Shown: positions 18,296 to 26,320, numbered from the stretch's first letter. The stretch: DNA of 34,916 nt from Ferrithrix thermotolerans DSM 19514 (GCA_945861025.1 CAMASN010000031.1:1-34916); one strand, 5' to 3'. The notes: a model not told the origin generated them from the sequence alone. Translations and numbers: made by a program.

Positions 18296-18362
18296 GGGAG
18301 GTCTCAAGTTGAGTAACGTGCGGGTTAATGAACGTGCCGGACGAGCTGCTGTACTCAAGTGA
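18296..18362 (+). other. Possible 17-codon leader ORF with strong SD overlapping the gcvH start
   Basis: A perfect GGGAGG (18296-18301) stands 7 bases before TTG 18309, which opens a 17-codon frame ending TGA 18360-18362. This frame overlaps the first 35 bases of gcvH in another phase. gcvH itself cannot start further upstream than 18313, because TGA at 18310 closes its frame, so the SD sequence cannot serve gcvH directly. The peptide would be MSNVRVNERAGRAAVLK. It may be a translational leader or chance. Confidence 0.3.
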
Positions 18363-18708
18363 CCATGAGTGGATCCAGATATCTGGCAACCGGGCTCGTA
18401 TGGGAATCACCGACTTTGCGCAAGACGCGTTAGGCGATGTTGTCTACGTGCAGGTGCCCGACATTGGTGTCACCGTCGCCAATGGCCAAAGCTTCAGCGA
18501 AGTCGAGAGCACCAAATCGGTGTCCGATATTTATGCCCCGGTGTCGGGTGTCGTGGTCGAGGTCAACGCTGCGCTGGGTTCTGACCCTGCCGCGGTGAAC
18601 AACGACCCCTACGGCGGCGGCTGGATTTGTGTGATTGAGATGTCCGACCCCAGCCAGACGGCACAATTGATCGACGCCGTTTCTTATCGCGCGTTGACAG
18701 AAAGCTAG
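18328..18708 (+). CDS. gcvH: Glycine cleavage system H protein
   Basis: The lipoyl carrier of the glycine cleavage complex, which shuttles the aminomethyl group between P, T and L proteins. It has 126 residues, the usual length. The start MNVPDELLYSSDHEWI and the lipoylation site ESTKSVSDIYAPVSG (Lys in the hairpin) are diagnostic, and 'NDDPYGGGWI'-like sequence (here NNDPYGGGWIC) ends the core. ATG 18328 is the only sensible start in frame, although it lacks its own SD sequence. The gene opens a run gcvH-FHA-MerR-DUF151-MerR that matches Mycobacterium Rv1826-Rv1830. gcvT and gcvP are 3 to 8 kb away. There is no glycine riboswitch before this gene. Confidence 0.97.
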   Translation: MNVPDELLYSSDHEWIQISGNRARMGITDFAQDALGDVVYVQVPDIGVTVANGQSFSEVESTKSVSDIYAPVSGVVVEVNAALGSDPAAVNNDPYGGGWICVIEMSDPSQTAQLIDAVSYRALTES

Positions 18709-18711
18709 GGT
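18706..18711 (+). promoter_or_regulatory. Candidate -10 box TAGGGT
   Basis: TAGGGT overlaps the gcvH stop codon and is followed by 7 bases and GTG 18719. This would give the FHA gene its own leaderless transcript inside the operon. Confidence 0.35.
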
Positions 18712-18718
18712 CTGCGCC

Positions 18719-19201
18719 GTGGCCTACGTGTTCTGTAACGATTGCGGACATAGAAATCGCACCGAGTCAAACTTTTGCTCTTCGTGTGGCTCCGCGCTCG
18801 ATCTCGCCTCGGATCACACCATCACGCTGCCCAATGTTGATCCACTGCTCGACGCGCCCGGCACAGCCGATGATGTGCACGTAGATCTCAGTACGTTTCC
18901 CGAAGATTGTGGCGTACTCATCGTGCGCAGCGGTGCGCAGGCAGGCGAGCGCTTCGCACTTCGCGCCACGGTTACCCATCTCGGTCGGCACCCCGATAGC
19001 GAAATCATGCTCGACGACATCACGGTCTCTCGGCGCCACGCCGAAGTAGAGCGCACAGCTGCGGGCTACGTGTCTCGAGACGCAGGTTCGCTGAACGGAA
19101 CCTATGTCAACCAGCAGCGCATTGAAGAAGCCTTGTTGAGCCAGGGCGACGAACTTCAGGTCGGCAAGTTCCGCCTCGTCTTTTTCGAGCGGGCGCAGTG
19201 A
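18719..19201 (+). CDS. garA: GarA/OdhI-like FHA-domain protein with N-terminal zinc ribbon
   Basis: 160 residues. A zinc ribbon with C6, C9, C20 and C23 (FCNDCGH, FCSSCG) starts the protein. A short Thr-containing linker (HTITLPN, Thr 34 and 36) follows, then an FHA domain at about 62-155 with the phosphothreonine-binding residues in LGRHPDSEI, SRRHAE and SLNGTYV. GarA of mycobacteria and OdhI of corynebacteria inhibit 2-oxoglutarate dehydrogenase and are switched by PknG/PknB phosphorylation of an N-terminal ETTS motif. Gene order gcvH-garA-merR is the same, so the same role is likely. The ETTS motif is not present; the TIT linker might replace it (inference). The 3' end overlaps the MerR gene by 4 bases (GTGA). 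Confidence 0.85.
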   Translation: MAYVFCNDCGHRNRTESNFCSSCGSALDLASDHTITLPNVDPLLDAPGTADDVHVDLSTFPEDCGVLIVRSGAQAGERFALRATVTHLGRHPDSEIMLDDITVSRRHAEVERTAAGYVSRDAGSLNGTYVNQQRIEEALLSQGDELQVGKFRLVFFERAQ

Positions 19202-20280
19202 CCACTATGTCCGATAACCAATATCTGTCCATCGGCGAGGTGCTTGGACTGTTGCTCGAGGACTTCCCCGATGTAACGATCTCAAAGATCCGTTTCCTCG
19301 AGAGTCAGGGCCTCATCGAACCAGAGCGCACGCCTTCTGGCTATCGCAAGTTTTACGAACACGATGTCGACCTGCTTCGAGCGATTCTTCACGAGCAAAA
19401 AGAGAACTTCCTGCCTCTCAAGGTCATCCGTGATCGCATCGAGTCAGGCACCATCGAAACCGATCCAACCGGCGGGCGCACACCGCCACGCGGCATTCGC
19501 AATGTCGAGATTCGCAACACCGTCGTGCCCGAAGTGCCCCAGCGTGACAGCGTATTTCGTCGCACCGACGGCGGACCCGAATGGGCCGGCGGCAAAGCGT
19601 TGATCCCTGGCGACATTGCTGCGCAAACCTCGCGTCATCCTTCGGCACGGCCTGCCACTGGTTCAGTGCCCGTTACTCCGCTGGCGGCGGTCGTGTCTGC
19701 GGTGCCCGTGCTCACTGTGGTCGGCGCCGATGAATCCAACGAACCCACCGAGACAGCGCGGCCAGCGCGCCCAGCACGCCCAGCGCCCAAGGCTGCAGCC
19801 AAGCCAGTGCAGCCTGTAGCTCTCGCTCAACCGGCTGTGGCCGTTGTGGCCGTTGTGGCCGCTGCGGCGGCAAAGAACCCGGCAGCAGATCTTCCGGGCC
19901 TGCCCTACAGCCGCGACGAACTGCGATTGGCTGCCGAGATTTCCGAAGAGCAGCTGCGCGAACTTGATGAGTTCGCCATTGTGCCCTCACGCGGATCAGG
20001 TGCCGATGCCACATATCAGGCCGACGCCGTCGAGATCGCCCGCATCGCGGCGCGCTTTCTTGAACAGGGCATCGATGCCCGTCACCTTCGCTCATGGCGT
20101 CAGGCCGCCGAGCGTGAATCGGCGTTGTTCGAGCAGCGCATCATGCCGTTGCTTCGTCAGCGCAACCCGCAGTCGCGCCAGCAGGCGCTGCAGACACTCA
20201 GCGAGCTAGCCGAGCTTGGCAACCAGTTACGCGCAGCGATGATCGAGTCAATGTTGCGCCACCACTTCGACGGAGCCTAA
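19198..20280 (+). CDS. MerR-family regulator 1 (Rv1828-like)
   Basis: About 360 residues. The N-terminal winged helix-turn-helix is of MerR type (YLSIGEVLGLL, ISKIRFLESQGLI, SGYRKFYEHDVDLLRAI), very close in wording to Mycobacterium Rv1828. The C-terminal helical domain (from LPYSRDELRLAAEIS to the end) is also that of Rv1828 and has no obvious metal-binding cysteines. Between them lies a region of about 120 residues rich in Pro, Ala and Val (ARPARPARPAPKAAAKP, then a VAVVAVVAAAAAK stretch) that makes it about 110 residues longer than Rv1828. GTG 19198 overlaps the FHA stop; ATG 19207 is an equally good start. Targets are not readable; in this locus it may control gcv or its own operon. Confidence 0.88.
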   Translation: MTTMSDNQYLSIGEVLGLLLEDFPDVTISKIRFLESQGLIEPERTPSGYRKFYEHDVDLLRAILHEQKENFLPLKVIRDRIESGTIETDPTGGRTPPRGIRNVEIRNTVVPEVPQRDSVFRRTDGGPEWAGGKALIPGDIAAQTSRHPSARPATGSVPVTPLAAVVSAVPVLTVVGADESNEPTETARPARPARPAPKAAAKPVQPVALAQPAVAVVAVVAAAAAKNPAADLPGLPYSRDELRLAAEISEEQLRELDEFAIVPSRGSGADATYQADAVEIARIAARFLEQGIDARHLRSWRQAAERESALFEQRIMPLLRQRNPQSRQQALQTLSELAELGNQLRAAMIESMLRHHFDGA

Positions 20281-20331
20281 GTCGCGCAGCAGTTTTACCT
20301 TTCGCTTGCGTTCGTTCGCACTCGATCGTGA

Positions 20332-20856
20332 ATGCGAGTTACCATCACCGACGTGGACATCGCAATGGAGCTCGTTGAGGTACGTATTGAACCTCCCGAC
20401 AACACCCCGGTCGTATTCCTTCGTGAGCAGGCGGGTCGACAGCGCGGCTTGGCGATCATGATTGGCAACGCCGAGGCGTCGTCAATCCATTTTGCGCTCA
20501 AGGGGCTCAGTGCACCGAGGCCGATGACCCACGACCTGCTGGTGCAGTTCCTCACGCTGCTCGACGCCACGGTCGATCGTGTCGTCATCACCGAGATCCG
20601 CGAACACACTTATTACGCCATCATTCATCTCCAGACGACCGCTGGGCCTCGTGAACTGTCGAGTCGGCCCTCTGATGCCATGGCTGTCGCTGCCCGCACA
20701 GGAGCGGCCATCTACGCGACGTCCGAACTGCTCGACGAAGTGGGCCAATTACCCGAAGTCGAGCACGCCGAATTGGGTGAGGGCGAAGCCGAATCGATCC
20801 TCGATGAGTTTCGCGACTTCATCGAGAACATCAGCCCCGAAGACTTCAGTAGCTGA
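20332..20856 (+). CDS. DUF151 / bifunctional nuclease family protein
   Basis: 174 residues, full length for DUF151 (BFN domain). Conserved family sequences are visible: ELVEVRIEPPDNTPVVFLRE, IMIGNAEASSI, PRPMTHDLL and RPSDAMAVAARTGAAIYA. An acidic C-terminal helix ends in FRDFIENISPEDF, close to Mycobacterium Rv1829, which sits in the same place between two MerR genes. A plant homologue has nuclease activity; the bacterial role is not settled. ATG 20332 is the first start; ATG 20365 would remove 11 residues that lack clear conservation. No SD sequence was seen at either. Confidence 0.9.
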   Translation: MRVTITDVDIAMELVEVRIEPPDNTPVVFLREQAGRQRGLAIMIGNAEASSIHFALKGLSAPRPMTHDLLVQFLTLLDATVDRVVITEIREHTYYAIIHLQTTAGPRELSSRPSDAMAVAARTGAAIYATSELLDEVGQLPEVEHAELGEGEAESILDEFRDFIENISPEDFSS

Positions 20857-20960
20857 CCTTGTCCCTCACCGCAGGCGCGTTCGCGCTGTGCGTGAATTTA
20901 TGTTTGCGCTCCGCGCGAGAAAGCTTGACGGCGCGCGCGGCGTACCGTACTGTGATCCTC

Positions 20961-20990
20961 CTTACACGGGCGTAACTACCGCTGTGTAAG
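20961..20990 (+). promoter_or_regulatory. Inverted repeat CTTACAC-16-GTGTAAG, candidate operator
   Basis: Perfect 7-bp arms at 20961-20967 and 20984-20990 are separated by 16 bases, giving 30 bp in all. The site lies 30 bases before the second MerR gene, just upstream of a possible -10 box TATTCT at 20996-21001. Symmetric sites of this size are typical of MerR dimers. Binding by either neighbouring MerR protein is inferred. Confidence 0.45.
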
Positions 20991-21020
20991 CGACATATTC
21001 TCTAGATCACGGAGGCAGCC

Positions 21021-21470
21021 ATGATCGAAGCAGGTTTCAGCGGCACCAAGACAGCCAGCATTGTTGGCATCTCGTATCGCCAACTCGATTATTGGGCACG
21101 TACCGGGTTGGTGCGACCATCGTTGCTCGACGCCGCCGGCAGCGGTTCACGTCGGGAGTACTCGTATCGAGATCTCCTCGAACTCCGCGTGATCAAGAAC
21201 CTCCTGGACGCTGGCATCAAGCTCGCTTCGGTCCGCGAGGTGTTTAGCTACCTGCGCGAACACGTGAGCTCAGACATTGCTTCGGCGCACATTGTGATCA
21301 GCGGATCCAACGTGGTGCTGTGCGATGGCGAAGAACTGATCGACGTGCTCAGGAAGGGCCAAGGCGTTCTCAACGTGTTGCCGCTCGCTGGCGTGAAGAG
21401 CGAGGTCGATGCGTCGCTCATCAGCATTGTCGGCCCACACGCTGTACCCGAAGCGCACGTAGCGATCTGA
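21021..21470 (+). CDS. MerR-family regulator 2 (Rv1830-like)
   Basis: 149 residues. The helix-turn-helix region (GISYRQLDYWARTGLVRPSL, REYSYRDLLELRVIKNLLDAGI) is MerR type and close to Mycobacterium Rv1830, which follows the DUF151 gene there too. The effector part (from about residue 85) is short and helical to beta, with no cysteine cluster for metal. It is shorter than Rv1830 at the C-terminus. It has a clear ribosome binding site (GGAGG, 21011-21015) before ATG 21021 and an inverted repeat upstream that could be its own operator. gcvT begins 5 bases after its stop, so the two are almost certainly co-transcribed, which links this regulator to glycine catabolism. Confidence 0.88.
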   Translation: MIEAGFSGTKTASIVGISYRQLDYWARTGLVRPSLLDAAGSGSRREYSYRDLLELRVIKNLLDAGIKLASVREVFSYLREHVSSDIASAHIVISGSNVVLCDGEELIDVLRKGQGVLNVLPLAGVKSEVDASLISIVGPHAVPEAHVAI

Positions 21471-21475
21471 CCTCG

Positions 21476-22534
21476 GTGGCCGAGCTCAGGTATTCGCCGC
21501 TCGACGCGGCGCATCGCGCGCTCGGCGCAAAGATGGTGCCCTTCGGCGGATGGGACATGCCGCTGTCGTATGCCAGCGGAACCATCGAAGAGCACTTGGC
21601 GTGCCGAAGTGGCGCTGTCATGTTCGATGTTTCGCATCTCGGAACAGTTCGCGTTACTGGCGCCGATGCATTTGAACAACTGCAGCGGGCGTTCACGAAC
21701 GATCTCGGCAAAATCACACCGGGCCGAGCGCAATACACGCACCTGCTCGACGAAACCGATGCCTCGGTGCTCGACGACATCATCGTGTGGTGGGTCGACA
21801 ACGAGACCTTTGATGTGATGCCCAACGCTTCGAATACCGACCGTGTTCGTGATGCGATCGGTGGTGTCGAAACTACGCAGACCCGCGCCGTGATTGCCGT
21901 GCAGGGTCCCGAGGCTCGTGCCCGCTTGGCGACAGTCTTTGCTGACGCCTCAGCGGTGAAACGGTTTTGCGTCGTCACTGTTGTGTGGCAGGGCGTGAGC
22001 TGCGTTGTGGCTGGCACTGGCTACACCGGAGAAGACGGCGTAGAGATCGCAATTCCCGCACACGCTGCGGGCGCGCTGTGGCAGCAGTTACTCGGCGCCG
22101 GCATCGCGCCCGCCGGACTCGGAGCTCGCGACACGCTTCGCCTCGAAGCAGGGTTGCCGTTGCATGGTCACGAGCTGGGGCCTGGCATCACCTCGCTACA
22201 AGCAGGTCTCGGCTGGGTCGTGTCGTGGACCAAGGGCGAGTTCCGCGGCCGTGCTGCGCTCGCAGCAGAGCAAGCCATGGGAGTCAGCCGCCTCCTGCGG
22301 GCGATCGCCACAGAGGGACGTCGTCCGCCTCGCGAGGGTTGCGCCGTGTTGCTCAACGATCAGCCCATCGGTGTGCTCACCAGCGGCAACTTTTCGCCGG
22401 TGCTGCAGCACGGAATCGCGTTGGCCTTTCTGCCGCCCGACATCGCCATCGGCACTGCGGTAACGATCGATGTTCGCGGCAGCGCACTGGCTGGCACCGT
22501 GGTGGAAGCGCCCTTTGTCGCAAAACAGACGTAG
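21476..22534 (+). CDS. gcvT: Aminomethyltransferase, glycine cleavage T protein
   Basis: 352 residues, normal length. It transfers the methylene group from H-protein-bound aminomethyl to tetrahydrofolate and releases ammonia. The family sequences are intact: 'MVPFGGWDMPLSY' near the start, 'DVSHLGTVRVTG', 'VIAVQGPEAR', 'GYTGEDGVEI', and 'GLGARDTLRLEAGLPLHGHEL' in two overlapping parts. GTG 21476 is chosen because homology begins at once (AELRYSPLDAAH) and it lies 5 bases after the MerR stop; no SD sequence is needed if translation is coupled. In mycobacteria gcvT is elsewhere, so its insertion here between the MerR gene and gcvP differs from that arrangement. Confidence 0.96.
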   Translation: MAELRYSPLDAAHRALGAKMVPFGGWDMPLSYASGTIEEHLACRSGAVMFDVSHLGTVRVTGADAFEQLQRAFTNDLGKITPGRAQYTHLLDETDASVLDDIIVWWVDNETFDVMPNASNTDRVRDAIGGVETTQTRAVIAVQGPEARARLATVFADASAVKRFCVVTVVWQGVSCVVAGTGYTGEDGVEIAIPAHAAGALWQQLLGAGIAPAGLGARDTLRLEAGLPLHGHELGPGITSLQAGLGWVVSWTKGEFRGRAALAAEQAMGVSRLLRAIATEGRRPPREGCAVLLNDQPIGVLTSGNFSPVLQHGIALAFLPPDIAIGTAVTIDVRGSALAGTVVEAPFVAKQT

Positions 22535-22557
22535 ATAGACAAACGCCGAGCGGTTGG

Positions 22558-23178
22558 CTATTTCTTAGCTGGGGACGCTGGCTTCTTTGCAGGAGCTTTC
22601 TTTGCCGCTGGCTTCTTTGCAGGAGCTTTCTTCGTAACTGGCGGCGGCGGGGCTGGCTCAGCAACAGGGGCCTGGGTGGGCTTCGTTTTATTTGAGCCAC
22701 CTCGCAATACCGACAGTTGGCGCAGGCCAAACAAGCTGCCCGCTGACTCGGCCATCTGCGTGAGCGGTTGTAAGCGTGTGGCGAGGTCGCCCAAGGTGTC
22801 GACGAACCCGGCGATCTCGCGCGGCAGGTTGATGAGCCCCGGCGAGCTGAGCGTCTCGGCAAGACGCAAAAGGCCGGGTGTGATCTTCTCAACGGGAACG
22901 CTGAGTTGGCTAAACAACGCGTCGGCGGTCTTGATGCTGCGCGTCACCTGAGGCATGAGCGCCTGAATTGGTTCCTCGATATCGTCGAGTAAGCGGTTGA
23001 TGCGCACGGTGACACCGTTGAGTGACTCCATCGTTGCGTTGAACGTTTCGACACCAGTGAGGAAATCGTTGACGCCTCGCTTGAACTGATCGATGGTCTT
23101 GCCAATCGAGGCCAACGGATTCGCTCCACCGAGAAGCCCAAGCAAATCACCGAGACCGGGTGTAGAAGATTCAGCCAT
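22558..23178 (-). CDS. Helical protein with Lys/Ala/Pro histone-like tail (phasin/HbhA-like architecture)
   Basis: 206 residues. The first ~150 residues are predicted amphipathic helix (FKRGVNDFLTGVETFNATME, INRLLDDIEEPI) broken by Pro and Gly. The C-terminal ~50 residues are Pro-rich then strongly basic: two copies of KKAPAKKPA and a final SPAKK. The repeats show at DNA level as 26 identical bases with a 30-bp period (22577 and 22607). Heparin-binding haemagglutinin of mycobacteria and PhaF-type granule proteins of pseudomonads share this plan of a helical body and an AKKP tail; no sequence similarity in the body is claimed. It may bind DNA, polyanions or lipid/PHA granules. ATG 23178 is fixed by a TANNNT box 6 bases upstream. 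It converges on gcvT and follows gcvP. Confidence 0.72.
   Translation of the reverse strand: MAESSTPGLGDLLGLLGGANPLASIGKTIDQFKRGVNDFLTGVETFNATMESLNGVTVRINRLLDDIEEPIQALMPQVTRSIKTADALFSQLSVPVEKITPGLLRLAETLSSPGLINLPREIAGFVDTLGDLATRLQPLTQMAESAGSLFGLRQLSVLRGGSNKTKPTQAPVAEPAPPPPVTKKAPAKKPAAKKAPAKKPASPAKK
22577..22636 (-). repeat. Two 30-bp repeats encoding the basic tail
   Basis: Units at 22577-22606 and 22607-22636 share their first 26 bases exactly and encode two copies of a 10-residue APAKKPAAKK-type unit. Copy number may vary between strains by slippage (inference). Confidence 0.8.
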
Positions 23179-23184
23179 GGCGCA

Positions 23185-23190
23185 ACGGTA
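23185..23190 (-). promoter_or_regulatory. Candidate -10 box TACCGT for the Lys-tail protein
   Basis: On the minus strand TACCGT is followed by 6 bases (TGCGCC) and ATG 23178, which suggests a leaderless transcript separate from gcvP. Confidence 0.5.
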
Positions 23191-23230
23191 ACGCATAGCG
23201 ATGGCACGTCGTTGAGATGCCGTTACCGGT

Positions 23231-26092
23231 CTATGTCATCGCGTCGGCGTAGGCCTCGAGCGGTGCGCACGAACAGACCAGATGTCGATCGCCGAAGGCT
23301 GCATCGATTCGCGAGACCGGTGGAAAGTATTTGTTGGCGCGCAGCACGTCGAGTGGGTACGCCCCGAACTCGCGACTGTACGGCCGAGTCCATTCGCCGA
23401 GTAGATCTTCGCTGGTGTGCGGAGCGTGCCGCAGTGGGTTGTCGTCAGAGCTCCATTCGCCGCTGTCGACGCGATTGATCTCGGCGCGGATGGCCAGCAT
23501 TGCGTTACAGAAGCGATCGAGTTCGTGCAGCGTTTCGCTCTCGGTGGGTTCGACCATCAATGTGCCGGTGACGGGAAAGCTCATCGTCGGCGCATGGAAG
23601 CCGTAGTCGATCAATCGTTTGGCGACATCGTCGACAGAGACGCCTGTGTCCTTGGTGATGTCGCGTAGATCGAGAATGCACTCATGCGCTACGTAACCGC
23701 GCTCGCCGCGATACAACACAGGAAATGCTGCATCGAGTCGTTGGGCCACATAGTTGGCGCTGAGAATGGCGGCTGCGGTGGCATCACGAAGGCCTGTGGC
23801 GCCCATCAGACGGATGTACATCCACGAGATCGGCAAGATGCTCGCAGAGCCGAACATCGTTGCCGAGACTGGCCCACAGACTTGATCGCGTGGGCCGAGC
23901 GGATTGCCGGGCAAGAACGGCGTGAGGTGGCTGCGCACGGCCACAGGGCCAACGCCAGGACCGCCGCCGCCGTGAGGAATGCAGAACGTTTTGTGCAGAT
24001 TGAGGTGGCTCACGTCGGCACCGAAACGGCCGGGTTGGGCAAGGCCCACGAGTGCGTTCAAATTGGCACCATCGACATACACCTGGCCGCCGCCGTCGTG
24101 CACCACCTCGCAGATGTCGCGGATCGCTTCTTCAAATACGCCATGCGTAGACGGGTAGGTAACCATGATCGCAGCGAGACGATCGCCGGCGGCGCTGGTC
24201 TTGGCGCGCAGGTCGACGAGGTCGATATTGCCGCGCCCGTCGCATGCCACAACCACCACCTGCATACCAGCCATCACAGCACTGGCGGCGTTGGTGCCGT
24301 GCGCACTCGACGGAATGAGACAGACCGTGCGAAGTTGCTGATTTCGGCTGGCGTGATACGCACGGATCGCGAGTAGCCCGGCGAGCTCGCCTTGGCTGCC
24401 AGCGTTTGGCTGCAGGCTCACAGCGTCGTAACCGGTGATGGCCACCAACATTGTTTCAAGTTGCGTGATCATCGTGCGGTATCCGACGGTGTCGGAGTCG
24501 TCGGCATACGGATGCACATTGGCGAACTGAGGCCATGTGATTGGCACCATCTCGACGGTGGCGTTGAGCTTCATCGTGCACGAGCCAAGCGGAATCATCG
24601 TGCGATCAAGCGCCAGATCTTTGTCGGCAAGAGCGCGAAGGTAACGAAGCATTTCGTGCTCGCTGTGATACCGGTTGAACACCGCTTGCGGAAGAATTGT
24701 GTCGGTGCGTCGGGAGTGAAGTGGTATACCGTCGTGAGCGTTGTGATGATCCTCAATTGCGGCCGTGACCCCGACTACGCGCCAGAGCGTTTCGACCGTG
24801 GCGGTCGTGGAGGTCTCGTCGAAACTTGCGCCCACGGTGGTGTCATTCACGAGCCGCAGTGCGAGCCCGGCAGCCTTCGCTACGTTGATCGTGTCCGGTG
24901 CTGAGGCCACGTTGATATGAATCGTGTCGAACCATGAACCGTTCACGAGGCTGACACCGTTGGAGCGCAGGCCGTCGGCACAGATCGAAGTAAGTCGATG
25001 GACGCGTTCGGCAATGCGGCGCAGACCTTCGGGGCCGTGCCACGACGCGTACATGCCAGCAATGTTGGCGAGCAGAGCTTGGGCGGTACAGATATTCGAT
25101 GTGGCCTTCTCGCGACGAATGTGTTGCTCGCGGGTTTGCAGCGCGAGACGCAATGCGGGTCGGCCAGCAGTGTCAGCGCTCACTCCTACAAGGCGTCCGG
25201 GCAATGCGCGTGCATGAACCTCGTGCGTCGCGATGAACGCAGCGTGTGGGCCGCCGAAGCCCATCGGCACTCCAAATCTCTGAGCCGAACCGATCGCAAT
25301 GTCGACGCCGAATTGCCCTGGGGGAGTGAGCAGAACGCAGGCCAGTAGGTCGGTGGCGGCCGCGACGAGCGCCCCACAATCGTTCGCGACAGCGATGAGT
25401 TCGCGGTGATCGTGAAGCGTTCCGCTTGAGCCTGGCCACGAGATGAGCGCACCAAAGCAACGATCCTCGTCGAAGTCGGTAGATGGCCCGATTATCAGTT
25501 CGAATCCGATTGGCTCAGCGCGTGTGCGCAGCACGGCAATGGTCTGCGGATGCGTGTCTTCATGCACGAAGAACGTGTTGCCGGTGTGCTTCGACTGGCG
25601 CCGAATCATTGTCATCGCTTCGCCTGCGGCGGTTGCCTCATCGAGTAACGATGCATTGGCCAACGGAAGGCCGGTGAGTTCGGCCACCATGGTTTGAAAG
25701 TTGAGCAGTGCCTCAAGTCGACCCTGGCTGATCTCAGGTTGATACGGCGTGTACGAGGTATACCACGCCGGATTTTCAAGCACATTGCGCATGATCACCG
25801 GGGGAGTTGTGGTGGCGTAGTAGCCCATGCCAATGAGGCTGGTGCGCACCACGTTTTGGTCGGCCAAGGCTCTGAGTTCGAAGAGCGCATCGGTGACGCT
25901 GGCACCTTCAGGCATATCGAGGGGATGGGCCATGCGGATAGATCGAGGAACAGTGGCATCGAGCAGTTCATCGATCGAGGAAAGACCGATCGTGGCGAGC
26001 ATGTGCCCACGTTCGGCCGCATTAGGGCCGATGTGTCGTCGGGCGAACTCTTGCTCGTCGATCAGTTCGCTGAGAGCGGGACGGGCATGCAT
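23231..26092 (-). CDS. gcvP: Glycine dehydrogenase (decarboxylating), P protein
   Basis: 953 residues, the full-length single-chain form (P1 and P2 halves fused). This PLP enzyme decarboxylates glycine and loads the aminomethyl group onto GcvH. Landmarks: FARRHIGPN near the N-terminus, [13 protein letters not shown], '[14 protein letters not shown]', '[12 protein letters not shown]', '[10 protein letters not shown]', and the PLP lysine in [19 protein letters not shown] 26092 is chosen over the longer frame because it has GGAG upstream and starts a normal GcvP N-terminus; the extra upstream frame runs through the riboswitch. Expression is expected to rise with glycine through the tandem riboswitch. 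It is transcribed towards gcvT; together with gcvH (18328) the locus encodes P, T and H. The L protein is not here. Confidence 0.97.
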   Translation of the reverse strand: MHARPALSELIDEQEFARRHIGPNAAERGHMLATIGLSSIDELLDATVPRSIRMAHPLDMPEGASVTDALFELRALADQNVVRTSLIGMGYYATTTPPVIMRNVLENPAWYTSYTPYQPEISQGRLEALLNFQTMVAELTGLPLANASLLDEATAAGEAMTMIRRQSKHTGNTFFVHEDTHPQTIAVLRTRAEPIGFELIIGPSTDFDEDRCFGALISWPGSSGTLHDHRELIAVANDCGALVAAATDLLACVLLTPPGQFGVDIAIGSAQRFGVPMGFGGPHAAFIATHEVHARALPGRLVGVSADTAGRPALRLALQTREQHIRREKATSNICTAQALLANIAGMYASWHGPEGLRRIAERVHRLTSICADGLRSNGVSLVNGSWFDTIHINVASAPDTINVAKAAGLALRLVNDTTVGASFDETSTTATVETLWRVVGVTAAIEDHHNAHDGIPLHSRRTDTILPQAVFNRYHSEHEMLRYLRALADKDLALDRTMIPLGSCTMKLNATVEMVPITWPQFANVHPYADDSDTVGYRTMITQLETMLVAITGYDAVSLQPNAGSQGELAGLLAIRAYHASRNQQLRTVCLIPSSAHGTNAASAVMAGMQVVVVACDGRGNIDLVDLRAKTSAAGDRLAAIMVTYPSTHGVFEEAIRDICEVVHDGGGQVYVDGANLNALVGLAQPGRFGADVSHLNLHKTFCIPHGGGGPGVGPVAVRSHLTPFLPGNPLGPRDQVCGPVSATMFGSASILPISWMYIRLMGATGLRDATAAAILSANYVAQRLDAAFPVLYRGERGYVAHECILDLRDITKDTGVSVDDVAKRLIDYGFHAPTMSFPVTGTLMVEPTESETLHELDRFCNAMLAIRAEINRVDSGEWSSDDNPLRHAPHTSEDLLGEWTRPYSREFGAYPLDVLRANKYFPPVSRIDAAFGDRHLVCSCAPLEAYADAMT

Positions 26093-26117
26093 GGCTGTCT
26101 CCAGACGCGTAGGGGCA

Positions 26118-26306
26118 GTGATACCCCCGCTGTCACGGAACCTGAGAGCTTCGCCGGCGAACCGGTTTTCCCCTTCGGCGAGGTGCACGCACCTGCTTTC
26201 CAGCGTTGCCTATCCACACGGTCCGGGGGCCTGAGAGGTTCCGGGGTGGTTGCTCCTTCGGCGTCGAAGCGGACTGGCTGCCCGTGTCGACTCTCCCGCA
26301 TGGATG
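26118..26306 (-). promoter_or_regulatory. Tandem glycine riboswitch upstream of gcvP
   Basis: Read on the minus strand, aptamer 1 has GGGAGAGTC, GCCGAAGGAGCAA, CTCTCAGGC and GGACCG. Aptamer 2 has CGCTGGAAAGCAG, GCCGAAGGGGAAAACC, GCTCTCAGG and GTGACAGCGGGG. These are the diagnostic conserved blocks of both glycine aptamers in the right order. P1 of aptamer 1 pairs ATCCA (26306-26302) with TGGAT, and P1 of aptamer 2 pairs CGCTG with CAGCG. The short linker between aptamers is present. The 3' edge lies about 25 bases before the gcvP ATG. A GGGG...CCCC pairing just after aptamer 2 may be part of the expression platform. Glycine classically turns such genes on. Confidence 0.93.
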
Positions 26307-26320
26307 TAGCGGCAACACGA

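Noticed and set aside
22545-22558. Small hairpin GCCGA-GCGG-TTGGC between gcvT and the Lys-tail gene
   Set aside because: Only 5 bp with one wobble pair, and it overlaps the stop codon; too weak to call a terminator although T-rich sequence follows.
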